A DNA stretch of 64,000 nt from assembly GCF_000092505.1 (NCBI RefSeq), contig NC_014136.1:620001-684000 (forward strand), in the 5' to 3' direction. Below are positions 54,901 through 63,076 of this stretch, one piece after another. The position numbers and the translations under genes are program-made. The DNA is from Leuconostoc kimchii IMSNU 11154 (GTDB lineage Bacteria > Bacillota > Bacilli > Lactobacillales > Lactobacillaceae). Numbering within the stretch: position 1 is the first letter of the stretch; each line of letters begins with the position of its first letter. Under the pieces are notes generated by a model that ran no database searches, was not told the origin of the DNA, and saw only the letters and a program-made list of their open reading frames with translations.

Positions 54901-55330
54901 GAAGACTTTATCTAAGCTCAATGAATTGAAACAAGTGATGTTTAACAACACTGATAACACCGTTGCTTACCATAAGGCTGGACAAGAATATGATAATATT
55001 TTGTTTAAAAACATGTCATTTCGAGAATATACATTTCTAGTGCAAAATATGACACATAAACCGACAACCGAAGATGATGCTAAATTAGTTGCGGCGTCTT
55101 CGGACAATAAAAACCTTAGCGAAGTTGTAGAACTAACAGACCAAGCTCAGTTAGCATACGCAATAAAATGGTATCGTCAAGCACGTAAGATGACTCAGGG
55201 GGAAGTTGCTAGAATTACAGGCATTTCTCAAAGTCAGATAGCTAAAGCTGAGAGTGCTAAGACAGATATTCCTTACTCAGGTGCTTCAAAAATTTTAAAA
55301 GCAGTTGGGAAACCTATCAGATTTGCATAA
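54890..55330 (+). CDS. HTH protein partner of the GNAT gene
   Basis: 146 aa from the ATG at 54890 (AGGAGG, 9 nt). Helical N-terminal 85 residues (NELKQVMFNNTDNTVAYHKA) and a C-terminal XRE-type HTH (ARKMTQGEVARITGISQSQI). A C-terminal DNA-binding domain with an N-terminal partner-binding region is common in antitoxins. Together with the overlapping GNAT gene this could be a type II toxin-antitoxin module with an XRE antitoxin. Confidence 0.75.
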   Translation: MDYKKTLSKLNELKQVMFNNTDNTVAYHKAGQEYDNILFKNMSFREYTFLVQNMTHKPTTEDDAKLVAASSDNKNLSEVVELTDQAQLAYAIKWYRQARKMTQGEVARITGISQSQIAKAESAKTDIPYSGASKILKAVGKPIRFA

Positions 55331-55345
55331 TTAAGATAATACACT

Positions 55346-55372
55346 AAGTACTCGTGAACGTGAGTATTTTTT
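55346..55372 (+). terminator. Weak terminator after the GNAT/HTH pair
   Basis: Short TACTC/GAGTA stem with six T residues. Confidence 0.5.
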
Positions 55373-55663
55373 GTACATTTTTACCTTGATAAATATCCAT
55401 ATATATGGGATTCTTTATACGTGGGTTGGCTGCTACGGATTGTTAATTAATTTGGTATTTTTGAATGTTAATAGGGATTACTTAAAAAGTACCTGTTAAC
55501 CAACATGTATTTAAATTTTGGGATTAGATTGCTATAGCTTATTTGTTAACTATACTCGAAGTGTATAGTTATGGTAAAATCCACATTTTTATTATTTTTT
55601 TTGATACAATGACTTTGGATTATGTTATTTCAATTATTGTATTTGTAGAAAAGGAAAACAAAA
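55373..55663. other. Upstream region of the secreted protein gene
   Basis: Roughly 290 bp with no supported gene. It contains a strong palindrome (55548-55570) next to a TAAAAT -10 candidate, listed separately, and otherwise AT-rich sequence. Confidence 0.4.
55548..55570. promoter_or_regulatory. Operator-like palindrome upstream of the secreted protein gene
   Basis: AACTATAC-7 nt-GTATAGTT, a perfect inverted repeat, 3-8 bp before GGTAAAAT, which fits a -10. The position suggests a repressor or activator site rather than a terminator, because no T run follows. Confidence 0.6.
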
Positions 55664-56290
55664 ATGAAAACAAAAATTCGTTATTTTTATTTATCGGGGT
55701 TAACTTTCGCCTCTGTAATTTCATTTAGTGTTATTTCACCAGTAACAGTAGCCTTTGCTTCTCAAAATGTTTCTTCGGGAGCACAAGTTGCTAGTAATGA
55801 AGATACTGCTACTGATAATTATTCTAAATATGATAAGTATGTTAAAGTTGTTGATAATCGCTATGTTCTTTCTATTCCTAATGATGTAAAAATTGATGAA
55901 GCTACTATAACAAAAATTAATACTCAATTGGTAGAAGTAAACGCAACAGTCGATGAATCAGGTGTAAAAATTAATCCAGTAACAAAAGTAGCTATAATTA
56001 ATTCTCCTGTAACTGGCAATACTATGTTACGTTACTCAGCAGGTAGAAATGGTTTTGAAGTACATTGGAATTACGTAAAAATATTTATTAGTAGGACCGA
56101 CTTAAATAAATTTAAAAATATTGGATCTGGTGCGTTAGGTGCATGGATAGGAGCCCGTGGAGGGGTAGCTGGAGCTGTCATTGGAGCTGCTGTTGGCGGT
56201 ATAATTGCTGAATATGGGTCTTTCCCAGGAGGTATGTGGTTCAATTATAATTATTTTTATAGGTCTGTGACTAATTATGGATGGCAATAA
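55664..56290 (+). CDS. Sec-secreted glycine-zipper protein, candidate bacteriocin or toxin
   Basis: 208 aa. Signal peptide with basic start (MKTKIRYFYLSG), hydrophobic core and VAFA cleavage motif near residue 32. The mature N-half is polar and acidic (DTATDNYSKYDKYVK). Residues about 150-190 form a Gly/Ala-rich membrane-active stretch (GSGALGAWIGARGGVAGAVI, then GAAVGGIIAEYG), followed by an aromatic tail ending NYGWQ. AAGGA lies upstream. The next gene overlaps it by 14 bp and encodes a two-helix membrane protein. No named family recognised. Confidence 0.7.
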   Translation: MKTKIRYFYLSGLTFASVISFSVISPVTVAFASQNVSSGAQVASNEDTATDNYSKYDKYVKVVDNRYVLSIPNDVKIDEATITKINTQLVEVNATVDESGVKINPVTKVAIINSPVTGNTMLRYSAGRNGFEVHWNYVKIFISRTDLNKFKNIGSGALGAWIGARGGVAGAVIGAAVGGIIAEYGSFPGGMWFNYNYFYRSVTNYGWQ

Positions 56291-56462
56291 AACTTTATTA
56301 ATTATACTGGCAGCAGTTGGAGCTGGTATAGTTAATGAATATATTATTCCATGGGATAATATTATTCATAATAATCTAATAATATTATTATTAAAAATTG
56401 TTGTTCTTTCTGGAACATTATTCATAACAGGTAAAGTGTTAAAGATAGACAATAAAAGTTAA
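56277..56462 (+). CDS. Small two-helix membrane protein, candidate immunity partner
   Basis: 61 aa. Helices TLLIILAAVGAGIVNEYIIP and LIILLLKIVVLSGTLFITG, short basic tail. Start codon lies inside the end of the secreted protein gene (14-bp overlap), so translation is coupled. Topology and pairing suggest immunity to the secreted protein. Confidence 0.65.
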   Translation: MDGNKTLLIILAAVGAGIVNEYIIPWDNIIHNNLIILLLKIVVLSGTLFITGKVLKIDNKS

Positions 56463-56523
56463 AAATGATTGAATTTATTTACTTACGGTTCTATAGCTTA
56501 ACATAATCCATCTCATGTAAACT

Positions 56524-56564
56524 AAAAAGCGCCTCGCCTATACTTGATAGGTGAGGCGCTTTTT
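56524..56564 (+). terminator. Terminator of the secreted-protein operon
   Basis: AAAAAGCGCCTCGCCTA pairs with TAGGTGAGGCGCTTTTT around a 7-nt loop. Confidence 0.93.
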
Positions 56565-56909
56565 CTGTGATCGGAGTTTGTGATTTTTGCTAAAATAAAT
56601 TGGTACACCTCTCAGAAAGCCGTTATTACGCTTTTAAGTGCTTTTGCAATTTAAAATTATGACAATTACTCCTATACTATATTATCTCGAATTACGCCCT
56701 AGAAAGAAAGTAGTCCGGAATTTCAGTATAGGAGCAGTATTATAGTCGTGATTTTTATAACAAGCAAATGCCATTATGGCACATTTATTTACAAACTGGC
56801 AAAGTATAATTAAAATATAGATGAATTTTTCATGAAAGAATGTTTCTAGCAAAAGGAGTATAAGAGTGATATAATTTATACAGATAGTAATATTAAAAAG
56901 GGGATAAAA
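56565..56909. other. Intergenic region with a structured repeat
   Basis: About 345 bp. It contains repeat copy B (56682-56733) bounded by a 10-bp inverted repeat, and a TATAAT-like hexamer near 56873 that may serve the small membrane protein gene at 56910. Confidence 0.45.
56682..56733 (+). repeat. Dispersed 52-bp repeat, copy B
   Basis: Inverted partner of 20344-20395. This copy is enclosed by CTCCTATACT (56669-56678) and AGTATAGGAG (56725-56734), giving a long hairpin like a miniature inverted-repeat element. Confidence 0.7.
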
Positions 56910-57131
56910 ATGATCAAGTTATTAAAAAGTAGTTGGGGGAATCTGCCAAATAATCAGATGTTATTTATAAAAGCTTTTGTGCAGGTTTTTACTGTGATTG
57001 GTATCGTGCAAGTATTAATGAATATTGTTTCTCATGATTTTTTGATTGCTGAGTTTGATCAGGTAGCTATTTTTTCAGTTATTTTTAGCATGATACTCGT
57101 CAAGGGAGAAGTACCTTCAAACCTCAAATAA
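56910..57131 (+). CDS. Small membrane protein, 73 aa
   Basis: Two helices (FIKAFVQVFTVIGIVQVLM and VAIFSVIFSMILVKG). AAAAGGGG lies 6-9 nt before the ATG. No family recognised; it opens a short run of genes ending in an EntA-type immunity protein. Confidence 0.6.
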   Translation: MIKLLKSSWGNLPNNQMLFIKAFVQVFTVIGIVQVLMNIVSHDFLIAEFDQVAIFSVIFSMILVKGEVPSNLK

Positions 57132-57197
57132 TTAACACGTGTTATTATCACTTCCAGAGACGAACAACCAAGGATTGTAATTAGTTAGCGTCATGAT

Positions 57198-57485
57198 ATG
57201 AAAAAATACAAGAAAAACCGTTATTTACCAAAATACCGTGCATTAAATATAGCGTTTATGATGTTTATCATCACAATAGTACCAGAGGTGTTCAAATTCA
57301 ACATTTGGTCAATGCCGTTTGTTTGGTCATTTTTGTTATCATTAGTCCTTGCGACGATTAGCTATTTTTTATATTATTTTTATTTGACTAAAACGCAGCA
57401 CGGTCGGCAATTTTTGATAAAGGCTAATGCAGAAGTTAAAAGAAATTATGATCAAACGCACAATACTCAGAAGGAGGAATCATGA
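57198..57485 (+). CDS. Small membrane protein, 95 aa
   Basis: Lys/Tyr-rich N-terminus, two helices (IAFMMFIITIVPEVFKF and FLLSLVLATISYFLYYFYL) and a polar C-terminal tail. Its stop overlaps the start of the immunity gene by 4 bp, so they are coupled. Possibly an immunity accessory. Confidence 0.62.
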   Translation: MKKYKKNRYLPKYRALNIAFMMFIITIVPEVFKFNIWSMPFVWSFLLSLVLATISYFLYYFYLTKTQHGRQFLIKANAEVKRNYDQTHNTQKEES

Positions 57486-57778
57486 GGTCAGCTATTAAAT
57501 GGTATACTGGTGGACAAGAAAGAGGCAAAGCTGCGCTAGAACTGCTCACACAATTACGTCAGCAAGTAGATGGTGCGGAGTATGTTGCATTACAGGAAAT
57601 TTTAGCCAGTTATTTTAAGGAAATTAAAACAGAAACAGGATCGATACCATTGATACTTAGCAGAATGAACCTTGATATATCGCGTGTCATGATTAATAAT
57701 CATATCGTACTACCATCGGATGCACAAAAAACGTTAAAAAAATTAACTGAACTGAGTCAAATTAGGTATGGCTATTAA
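57482..57778 (+). CDS. EntA/PedB-type bacteriocin immunity protein
   Basis: 98 aa. Starts IKWYTGGQERGKAALELLTQ and ends TLKKLTELSQIRYGY, a pattern shared with class IIa immunity proteins (four-helix bundle). GGAGGA precedes the ATG within the upstream gene. No cognate pediocin-like bacteriocin is present nearby. Confidence 0.8.
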   Translation: MRSAIKWYTGGQERGKAALELLTQLRQQVDGAEYVALQEILASYFKEIKTETGSIPLILSRMNLDISRVMINNHIVLPSDAQKTLKKLTELSQIRYGY

Positions 57779-57822
57779 TGTTAATGCGATAATTGATAGC
57801 ATTATTATAACATATTTTTTAA

Positions 57823-57895
57823 AAAAGTCAATAATATATTTTAGCCTAAAAATCAAAAAACTTGTGTAAAATCCGTTATTTCCTTTTGCTATAAT
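57823..57895 (+). promoter_or_regulatory. Degenerate sixth P-box with TATAAT
   Basis: AAAAGTCAATAATATATTTT, then CTTGTGTAAAAT, ending TTTTGCTATAAT. The spacing from the first half-site to the -10 matches the five other boxes, but the second half-site (AATATGT) is lost and the -10 is consensus. It looks like a box that became constitutive. Confidence 0.55.
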
Positions 57896-57901
57896 GTGTG
57901 T

Positions 57902-58010
57902 TAGAGGCTGATAAAAATTGAAACGAAGTTCTCACTAGGGGTACCTATACTTGAAATCTGACAATGCCATTTAAAAAGTGCATGTGAGATTGGACGGTAT
58001 AGGTTTTTTT
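57902..58010 (+). ncRNA. Candidate small structured RNA upstream of the HerA-like gene
   Basis: Starts about 7 nt after the TATAAT at 57890 and ends at a hairpin formed by ACCTATAC (57943-57950) and GTATAGGT (57997-58004) with inner AATCT/AGATT and ATGC/GCAT pairs, followed by seven T residues. No ORF with a ribosome-binding site is inside. It may be a free RNA of about 110 nt or a leader attenuator for the next gene. Confidence 0.5.
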
Positions 58011-58114
58011 GACCACTAATTGTCATTTCTTCATCAAGGTATATGATAGTATGATGCCAAAGGGTATGATTGAGATAGGTGGTAGCATAAATAATATAAC
58101 GAGAGGCGAACGTT

Positions 58115-59332
58115 ATGGTAAATCACATGACCTTAAATCACTTTGTGACAAAAAGTGAGACGAATGAAGCATTGACACTTGATCCCAATGCGTTATTAGC
58201 GCATCATTTAATGATTGTCGGTGCGACGGGTAATGGCAAATCGACATCATTATTATCATTAGTAGAATCATTACAGCAGATTGAGCAAACAACGATTATT
58301 TTTGATGCCACGGGAGAGTACAGTCAAATACCACATGCCATTACCTATACTTTGGGTGAGAATGCTAATTTGGATTTTTCAGAAATAGACGCTCATGATG
58401 TGGCCGACATATTAGGCATCTATAGTGATCGCTTAATCCAAAAAGTGGCGATGGCAATCGAATCACTGAGAATTCAGAAAAACATCATCAAAAATACGGG
58501 GACTTACATCAAAATTAATAAAAGGTTAACTACATTTGATCAGGAACAGCAACAATTGTCAGTTTTTGGTTATGATTATGATGCCACACTGTTGATGTCA
58601 CAAATGATTCAAGAATTTGCGGTACCATTTGGTGATTCAAAAGCCAATTATGAGTTATTAGGGCAAGAAATTGATTACACAGCTGTTAGATCACAGTGGG
58701 GGGAACTATTGAGTGGGCAATCTCGGGTAGGCAATCCGACTTTAAACCGTGTCTTTAATATGCATCATCATACGCATGATGTACCTCGAGCAACGCAGAC
58801 AGATATATTTTATATTTTAAGGTTATTTTCAGAACACCGTAGCCAGCAGCGTACACTAGTTATTGATGTCAGTCAGTTAAAAGCGGGCAGTTCAGTTAGC
58901 CGATTAGTGTTATCACTGTTGCTAAAAAAGTTATTGCTTATTCGAATGGCTAGTGCGTCACGCTTCCCAATCACAATCTTTCTTGATGAAGCACATCGCT
59001 ACATGCCAGAGAGCCAAGAACAACTTAATGATACGGGCTTATTTAAAATATTGCGTGAAGGACGGAAGTACGGTATCTATTCAGTGGTTTCCACACAATC
59101 ACCACTGGATATGCCTGCACAAATCAGCGGGCAATTTGGGAGTTTACTTGTCCATCAATTAAACAATCCAGATGAATTACAACAAATAGGTGTCTTAAAC
59201 AATGGGATTGATTATCATCATTTAGCTGTTGGGCAAGCCGCACTTAAAAAATACCAGGATTCTGACACAATGCTGGTTAATGTCGTGAATCCAACGACTA
59301 AACATGATACAGCCTCGCCAGAATTTAGGTAA
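58115..59332 (+). CDS. HerA/DUF87-like ATPase
   Basis: 405 aa. Walker A VGATGNGKSTSLLSLV near residue 35, TTIIFDATGEYSQIP near 61, Walker B FPITIFLDEAHRYMPES near 291 and a late arginine-rich ILREGRKYGIYSVVSTQSPL near 315. HerA-type hexameric pump; in bacteria such stand-alone ATPases act in DNA end-processing or defence with a nuclease. No NurA or SIR2 partner is adjacent here. AGAGGCG precedes the ATG. Confidence 0.85.
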   Translation: MVNHMTLNHFVTKSETNEALTLDPNALLAHHLMIVGATGNGKSTSLLSLVESLQQIEQTTIIFDATGEYSQIPHAITYTLGENANLDFSEIDAHDVADILGIYSDRLIQKVAMAIESLRIQKNIIKNTGTYIKINKRLTTFDQEQQQLSVFGYDYDATLLMSQMIQEFAVPFGDSKANYELLGQEIDYTAVRSQWGELLSGQSRVGNPTLNRVFNMHHHTHDVPRATQTDIFYILRLFSEHRSQQRTLVIDVSQLKAGSSVSRLVLSLLLKKLLLIRMASASRFPITIFLDEAHRYMPESQEQLNDTGLFKILREGRKYGIYSVVSTQSPLDMPAQISGQFGSLLVHQLNNPDELQQIGVLNNGIDYHHLAVGQAALKKYQDSDTMLVNVVNPTTKHDTASPEFR

Positions 59333-59336
59333 AGTT

Positions 59337-59381
59337 AAAAAACGATAAATGATGTGAACTCACGTCATTTATCGTTTTTTT
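59337..59381. terminator. Bidirectional terminator between HerA-like and TetR genes
   Basis: AAAAAACGATAAATGA pairs with TCATTTATCGTTTTTT; it overlaps the end of the converging TetR gene. Confidence 0.9.
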
Positions 59382-59988
59382 CATGGTAGGGGGCAAGTAG
59401 GCGACTATTAATTAAAATATCAGCCAATTCAATCGGTGATTCAGGTGTTTCTTTTTGTAACCAATGACCAATAATACTAATGATGCTGTTGACGAGCAAC
59501 ACATGTTGATAATCATGTGGCATCATATTCTCTTCATGGATAAAAATATTGTCATTATGCAATGTAATTTGTCTATCCATAAGCGCTTTTAATTGATATA
59601 AAAATTGTGGATCACCATTTTTAGAAAGCAATGCGTTAAGTACAATTCGGTTCTGATCAAGATAATCAAACGATTGGATAATACTTTTGTAGGGAGAATA
59701 GTCTAATCTATTGGCTGCTTGTTCATGCTTATGGCTATCTACCCAATAAATAGTCTTATCAAGATTTGTCTGCATGAGTTGCTCCATGTTTGCAATCAAT
59801 TTTGTTTCGATTTTTTTTAGAAGGTCATATTTATCTAAATAATAAATATAAAAAGTACCACGACTCAGCTTAGCGACACGCGTGATGTCTGAAACAGTGA
59901 TATTAGTAAATCCTTTAGTATCAATTAGTGACACTAAAGCGGATACAATTCGCTGTTGTGTCGCTTCGTTTTTTTCCTGTCGATTCAT
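59365..59988 (-). CDS. TetR-family regulator
   Basis: 207 aa. TetR HTH at residues 10-55 (VSALVSLIDTKGFTNITVSD, then ITRVAKLSRGTFYIYY), ligand/dimer domain after it. Divergent from a YhgE/Pip gene 124 bp away, which it probably regulates. Confidence 0.9.
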   Translation of the reverse strand: MNRQEKNEATQQRIVSALVSLIDTKGFTNITVSDITRVAKLSRGTFYIYYLDKYDLLKKIETKLIANMEQLMQTNLDKTIYWVDSHKHEQAANRLDYSPYKSIIQSFDYLDQNRIVLNALLSKNGDPQFLYQLKALMDRQITLHNDNIFIHEENMMPHDYQHVLLVNSIISIIGHWLQKETPESPIELADILINSRLLAPYHEKNDK

Positions 59989-60112
59989 GGTCTGCTCCGT
60001 ATATTATTAAACATTTTTTGACAAATTGTACATTGATTTTCTGGTTGTTAATGACTAATATAAACTATAGTTCTTTAAAAATCAACACGTTGTTCAAAAA
60101 GAGGAATATAAA

Positions 60113-62866
60113 ATGCTTAGTATCGAGTGGAAAAAAATTTGGAAGAATAAGTTTATGGTTGTTGTTTTGATTGCCATTATGCTCATTCCTTCAATTTATG
60201 CTGTTGGGTTTTTAAAATCAATGTGGGATCCATATGGCAAGATTAAAAATTTGCCTGTTGCAGTCGTTAATGAGGATCAATCAGTTGTTTATCATGATAA
60301 AAAATTAGCAGTTGGTGATCAGTTACAAAAAAAATTGGAAAAATCAGATGCCATGAAATTTAGTTTTCCAACTAAAAAAGTTGCAGCGTCTGGGTTATCT
60401 AGTGGTAAGTATTACATGGTAATGACTATTCCAGAAGATTTTTCAAAAAATGCAACGACATTAATGGATAAACAGCCTAAAAAAATGGTGCTGAAATACA
60501 GTACAAGTGCTGGGCATAGTTTTATAGCAGAAAAATTCTCAAAGTCTGGTGCTGAGAGTATTGCTAGTGCCATTTCAACAACAATTACGAAAAATTATGC
60601 AGAAACGATGTTTAGCCAAATTCAGACAATGGGAAACGGTTTTTCGAATGCAGCTAACGGCAACAAAAAATTAGCCCGTGGTAGCGAACAATTAAAAGTT
60701 GGGAGTGATAAGCTCAACACTAATTTGCAATTACTGAGTACTAGTACATTAACTTTCAGTAATGGCTCGCATACTTTAACACAAGGCCTGGACCAATATT
60801 TTAACGGTGTGAGTCAAGTCGCATCCGGTAGTACTAAGATAAGTTCTGGGCTCAATCAATTGTCAGGTAATGTTTCCAAGTTAAACAACGGCATGGGAAA
60901 ATTATATACAGGTTCTGCTCAGTTAGACTCAGGGATTGGACAGTACACGGTAGGCGTTGATCGTGTCAATCAAGGGGCTAGTGCTTTAAATCAAGGGGCA
61001 CAGCAGCTAGCAGCTAGCAGTGGAACTGTTGGTTCAGGTGTCAAAGCACTTTCTGATGGCGCGGCTGCTTTGCATCATGGGGTCGTTCAATATACAAATG
61101 GCACAACAACTGCTTACAAAGCGAGTGAACAAATCTCTAGTGGTTTGGCCCAGATGAACACAGCCTTAAATAGTCAAGACTCAAAAGAAAAAATGCAACA
61201 ATTACAAGCTGGCTTACAAGCGTATCAAGCTGGCTTGGCACATTTAAAAACATCGCTGAATGGGAATGACAATCAAAATAGTGATGTGGTGAATCAAATG
61301 ACCACCAGTATGACCAATTTAGCAGATAACTTGACCACAATGAGCCAATACATCAGTGAGACACAAACAAAGTTGACTACTGTGGCTCAAGCACAACATC
61401 TGACGAGTGAACAGATACATGCGCTTGAAAGTGCCATGTTACCAAGTGATGCGGTGAATGCATCACTAAAATCAGCGACGCATAATCTACAAACGTTGCA
61501 ATCACAATTACCAGCGTTATTACAAACAAATAATGTCACATTAAAACAAGCACAGACGAGTGTTGATAGTCTAGCTAACAGTTTTGGTAATGGGACAGAG
61601 GGTACAAAAACAGTCTATGGTGGAATCAATAGCCTAATAGCTTCTATGACAGCAGTTCAAGGCAATGCAGCTCAGCTGACAAATGGTGCAAACCAACTGA
61701 CTGGTGGGTTATCACAAATTGATCAACAATCGAACAAATTACTGACCGGTGCAACGCAATTAAATAATGGATTGGGACAACTCAATGCCAATATACCAGC
61801 GTTAACAAATGGTATCAATGCGTTAGCTACAGGTAGTTCGAAACTTAATACAGGGACGCAAGCATTATCTGGTAGCAATAAGAATCTGAACACAGGTGCC
61901 CAAAAACTGACTAATGGTTTATCAGACGTGAACAAGAATATGCCAGTACTGGATCATGCAGTATCCCAATTAGCCACTGGCAGTAATCAAGCCACTCATG
62001 GCCTAAGTCAGTTGACCAATAATAATAGCAAACTATTAGCTGGGTCTCAAAAATTATCTCAAGGAGCTGTGAAAATCTCTGATGGGACTCATAAATTGGC
62101 TGACGGATCAGGGCAACTAGGAGATGGCATTTCTAAAGTAACAGATGGTAATAGCTTGTTAGCTAGTAAGCTGGCACAAGTTGGCGAAAAGGCGAGCGAT
62201 GTTAAACCATCGCAAACCACTTATCGTCAGTTAGCTACGCCAACGACTACAAAACATACTGAAAAAGATAATGTGCCAAATAATGGGACAGCCATGGCAC
62301 CATATATGTTGTCAGTTGCACTATTCGTTGGCGCCGTTGCCTTTAATTTTATGTTTGATTTGGTAACGCCTCTTAAATATCCTAAAAAAGCGATCAGTTG
62401 GTGGGCTAGCAAAATGTCTGTCTTGTATCCGTTTGCTTTTCTTCAAGCAGCGGTTATGTATGTGGTAGCGTTGACGATTGTTGGTATCAAACCTGTTAAT
62501 TATGGGGCAACTTTTGTTGTCATTGTCGTGACTTCCTTTGCATTTATTGCAGTGGTTACTGCCTTGAATTTATGGTTTGGTAAAGTGGGTTCTTTCCTCG
62601 CTATGATTTTGATGATTGTGCAACTAGGTGGCTCGGCGGGGACGTATCCAATTCAACTATCCAATGGCTTCTTCGAAGCGATTCATCCTTATTTACCAAT
62701 GACATATTCTGTCAACGCACTACGTGAATCATTGATGATTGGTAACTCTGCTATGCCAGATATTCTCGTTTTGCTTCTTATATTTGTTTTATTTACGCTG
62801 ATCATGATTGGTTTTTATATGACAAAAAAGCGACATTTGAAAAAAATTAATTACCGAAAAGCTTAA
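60113..62866 (+). CDS. YhgE/Pip-family membrane protein
   Basis: 917 aa. N-terminal helix (MVVVLIAIMLIPSIYAVGFL), a large extracellular region of about 660 residues rich in repeated L-x(2)-G-x(3)-L and N-G motifs (GSEQLKVGSDKLN, GANQLTGGLSQID, GTHKLADGSGQLGDG), then five C-terminal ABC-2-like helices from about residue 725. Relatives are phage-infection proteins and ESX/T7SS-linked YhgE. A phage or bacteriocin receptor role is known for some relatives. AGAGG lies 8 nt upstream of the ATG. Confidence 0.9.
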   Translation: MLSIEWKKIWKNKFMVVVLIAIMLIPSIYAVGFLKSMWDPYGKIKNLPVAVVNEDQSVVYHDKKLAVGDQLQKKLEKSDAMKFSFPTKKVAASGLSSGKYYMVMTIPEDFSKNATTLMDKQPKKMVLKYSTSAGHSFIAEKFSKSGAESIASAISTTITKNYAETMFSQIQTMGNGFSNAANGNKKLARGSEQLKVGSDKLNTNLQLLSTSTLTFSNGSHTLTQGLDQYFNGVSQVASGSTKISSGLNQLSGNVSKLNNGMGKLYTGSAQLDSGIGQYTVGVDRVNQGASALNQGAQQLAASSGTVGSGVKALSDGAAALHHGVVQYTNGTTTAYKASEQISSGLAQMNTALNSQDSKEKMQQLQAGLQAYQAGLAHLKTSLNGNDNQNSDVVNQMTTSMTNLADNLTTMSQYISETQTKLTTVAQAQHLTSEQIHALESAMLPSDAVNASLKSATHNLQTLQSQLPALLQTNNVTLKQAQTSVDSLANSFGNGTEGTKTVYGGINSLIASMTAVQGNAAQLTNGANQLTGGLSQIDQQSNKLLTGATQLNNGLGQLNANIPALTNGINALATGSSKLNTGTQALSGSNKNLNTGAQKLTNGLSDVNKNMPVLDHAVSQLATGSNQATHGLSQLTNNNSKLLAGSQKLSQGAVKISDGTHKLADGSGQLGDGISKVTDGNSLLASKLAQVGEKASDVKPSQTTYRQLATPTTTKHTEKDNVPNNGTAMAPYMLSVALFVGAVAFNFMFDLVTPLKYPKKAISWWASKMSVLYPFAFLQAAVMYVVALTIVGIKPVNYGATFVVIVVTSFAFIAVVTALNLWFGKVGSFLAMILMIVQLGGSAGTYPIQLSNGFFEAIHPYLPMTYSVNALRESLMIGNSAMPDILVLLLIFVLFTLIMIGFYMTKKRHLKKINYRKA

Positions 62867-62885
62867 AATAATTGATGTTATTTAC

Positions 62886-62928
62886 TGGCCGTTAGTATTG
62901 AATTTAAGTTCAATATTAACGGCTTTTT
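62886..62928 (+). terminator. Terminator of the YhgE-like gene
   Basis: GCCGTTAGTATTGAA pairs with TTCAATATTAACGGC around TTTAAG, then five T residues. Confidence 0.9.
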
Positions 62929-63076
62929 ATGATTAAAATTGTCCGCAACCAACAGTTGCAAGCACAGCAAATAAAGGGTTACAGTAATATTGATGTGATG
63001 GTTTCAAAAAATGCTGCTTCATGTATAATCAAATTCGTAAGTGTTAGAAATTAAATATATTCGGAGAAAATAGCAC

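Noticed and set aside
56659..56745. A 28-codon ORF across repeat copy B
   Set aside because: No ribosome-binding site, and the repeat copy A frame differs at its ends; better described as a repeat than a gene.
60650..62200. Internal repeats of the YhgE-like gene as a possible tandem DNA repeat
   Set aside because: The periodicity is at protein level (Gly/Asn/Leu coil motifs typical of YhgE), and the DNA copies are not near-identical.
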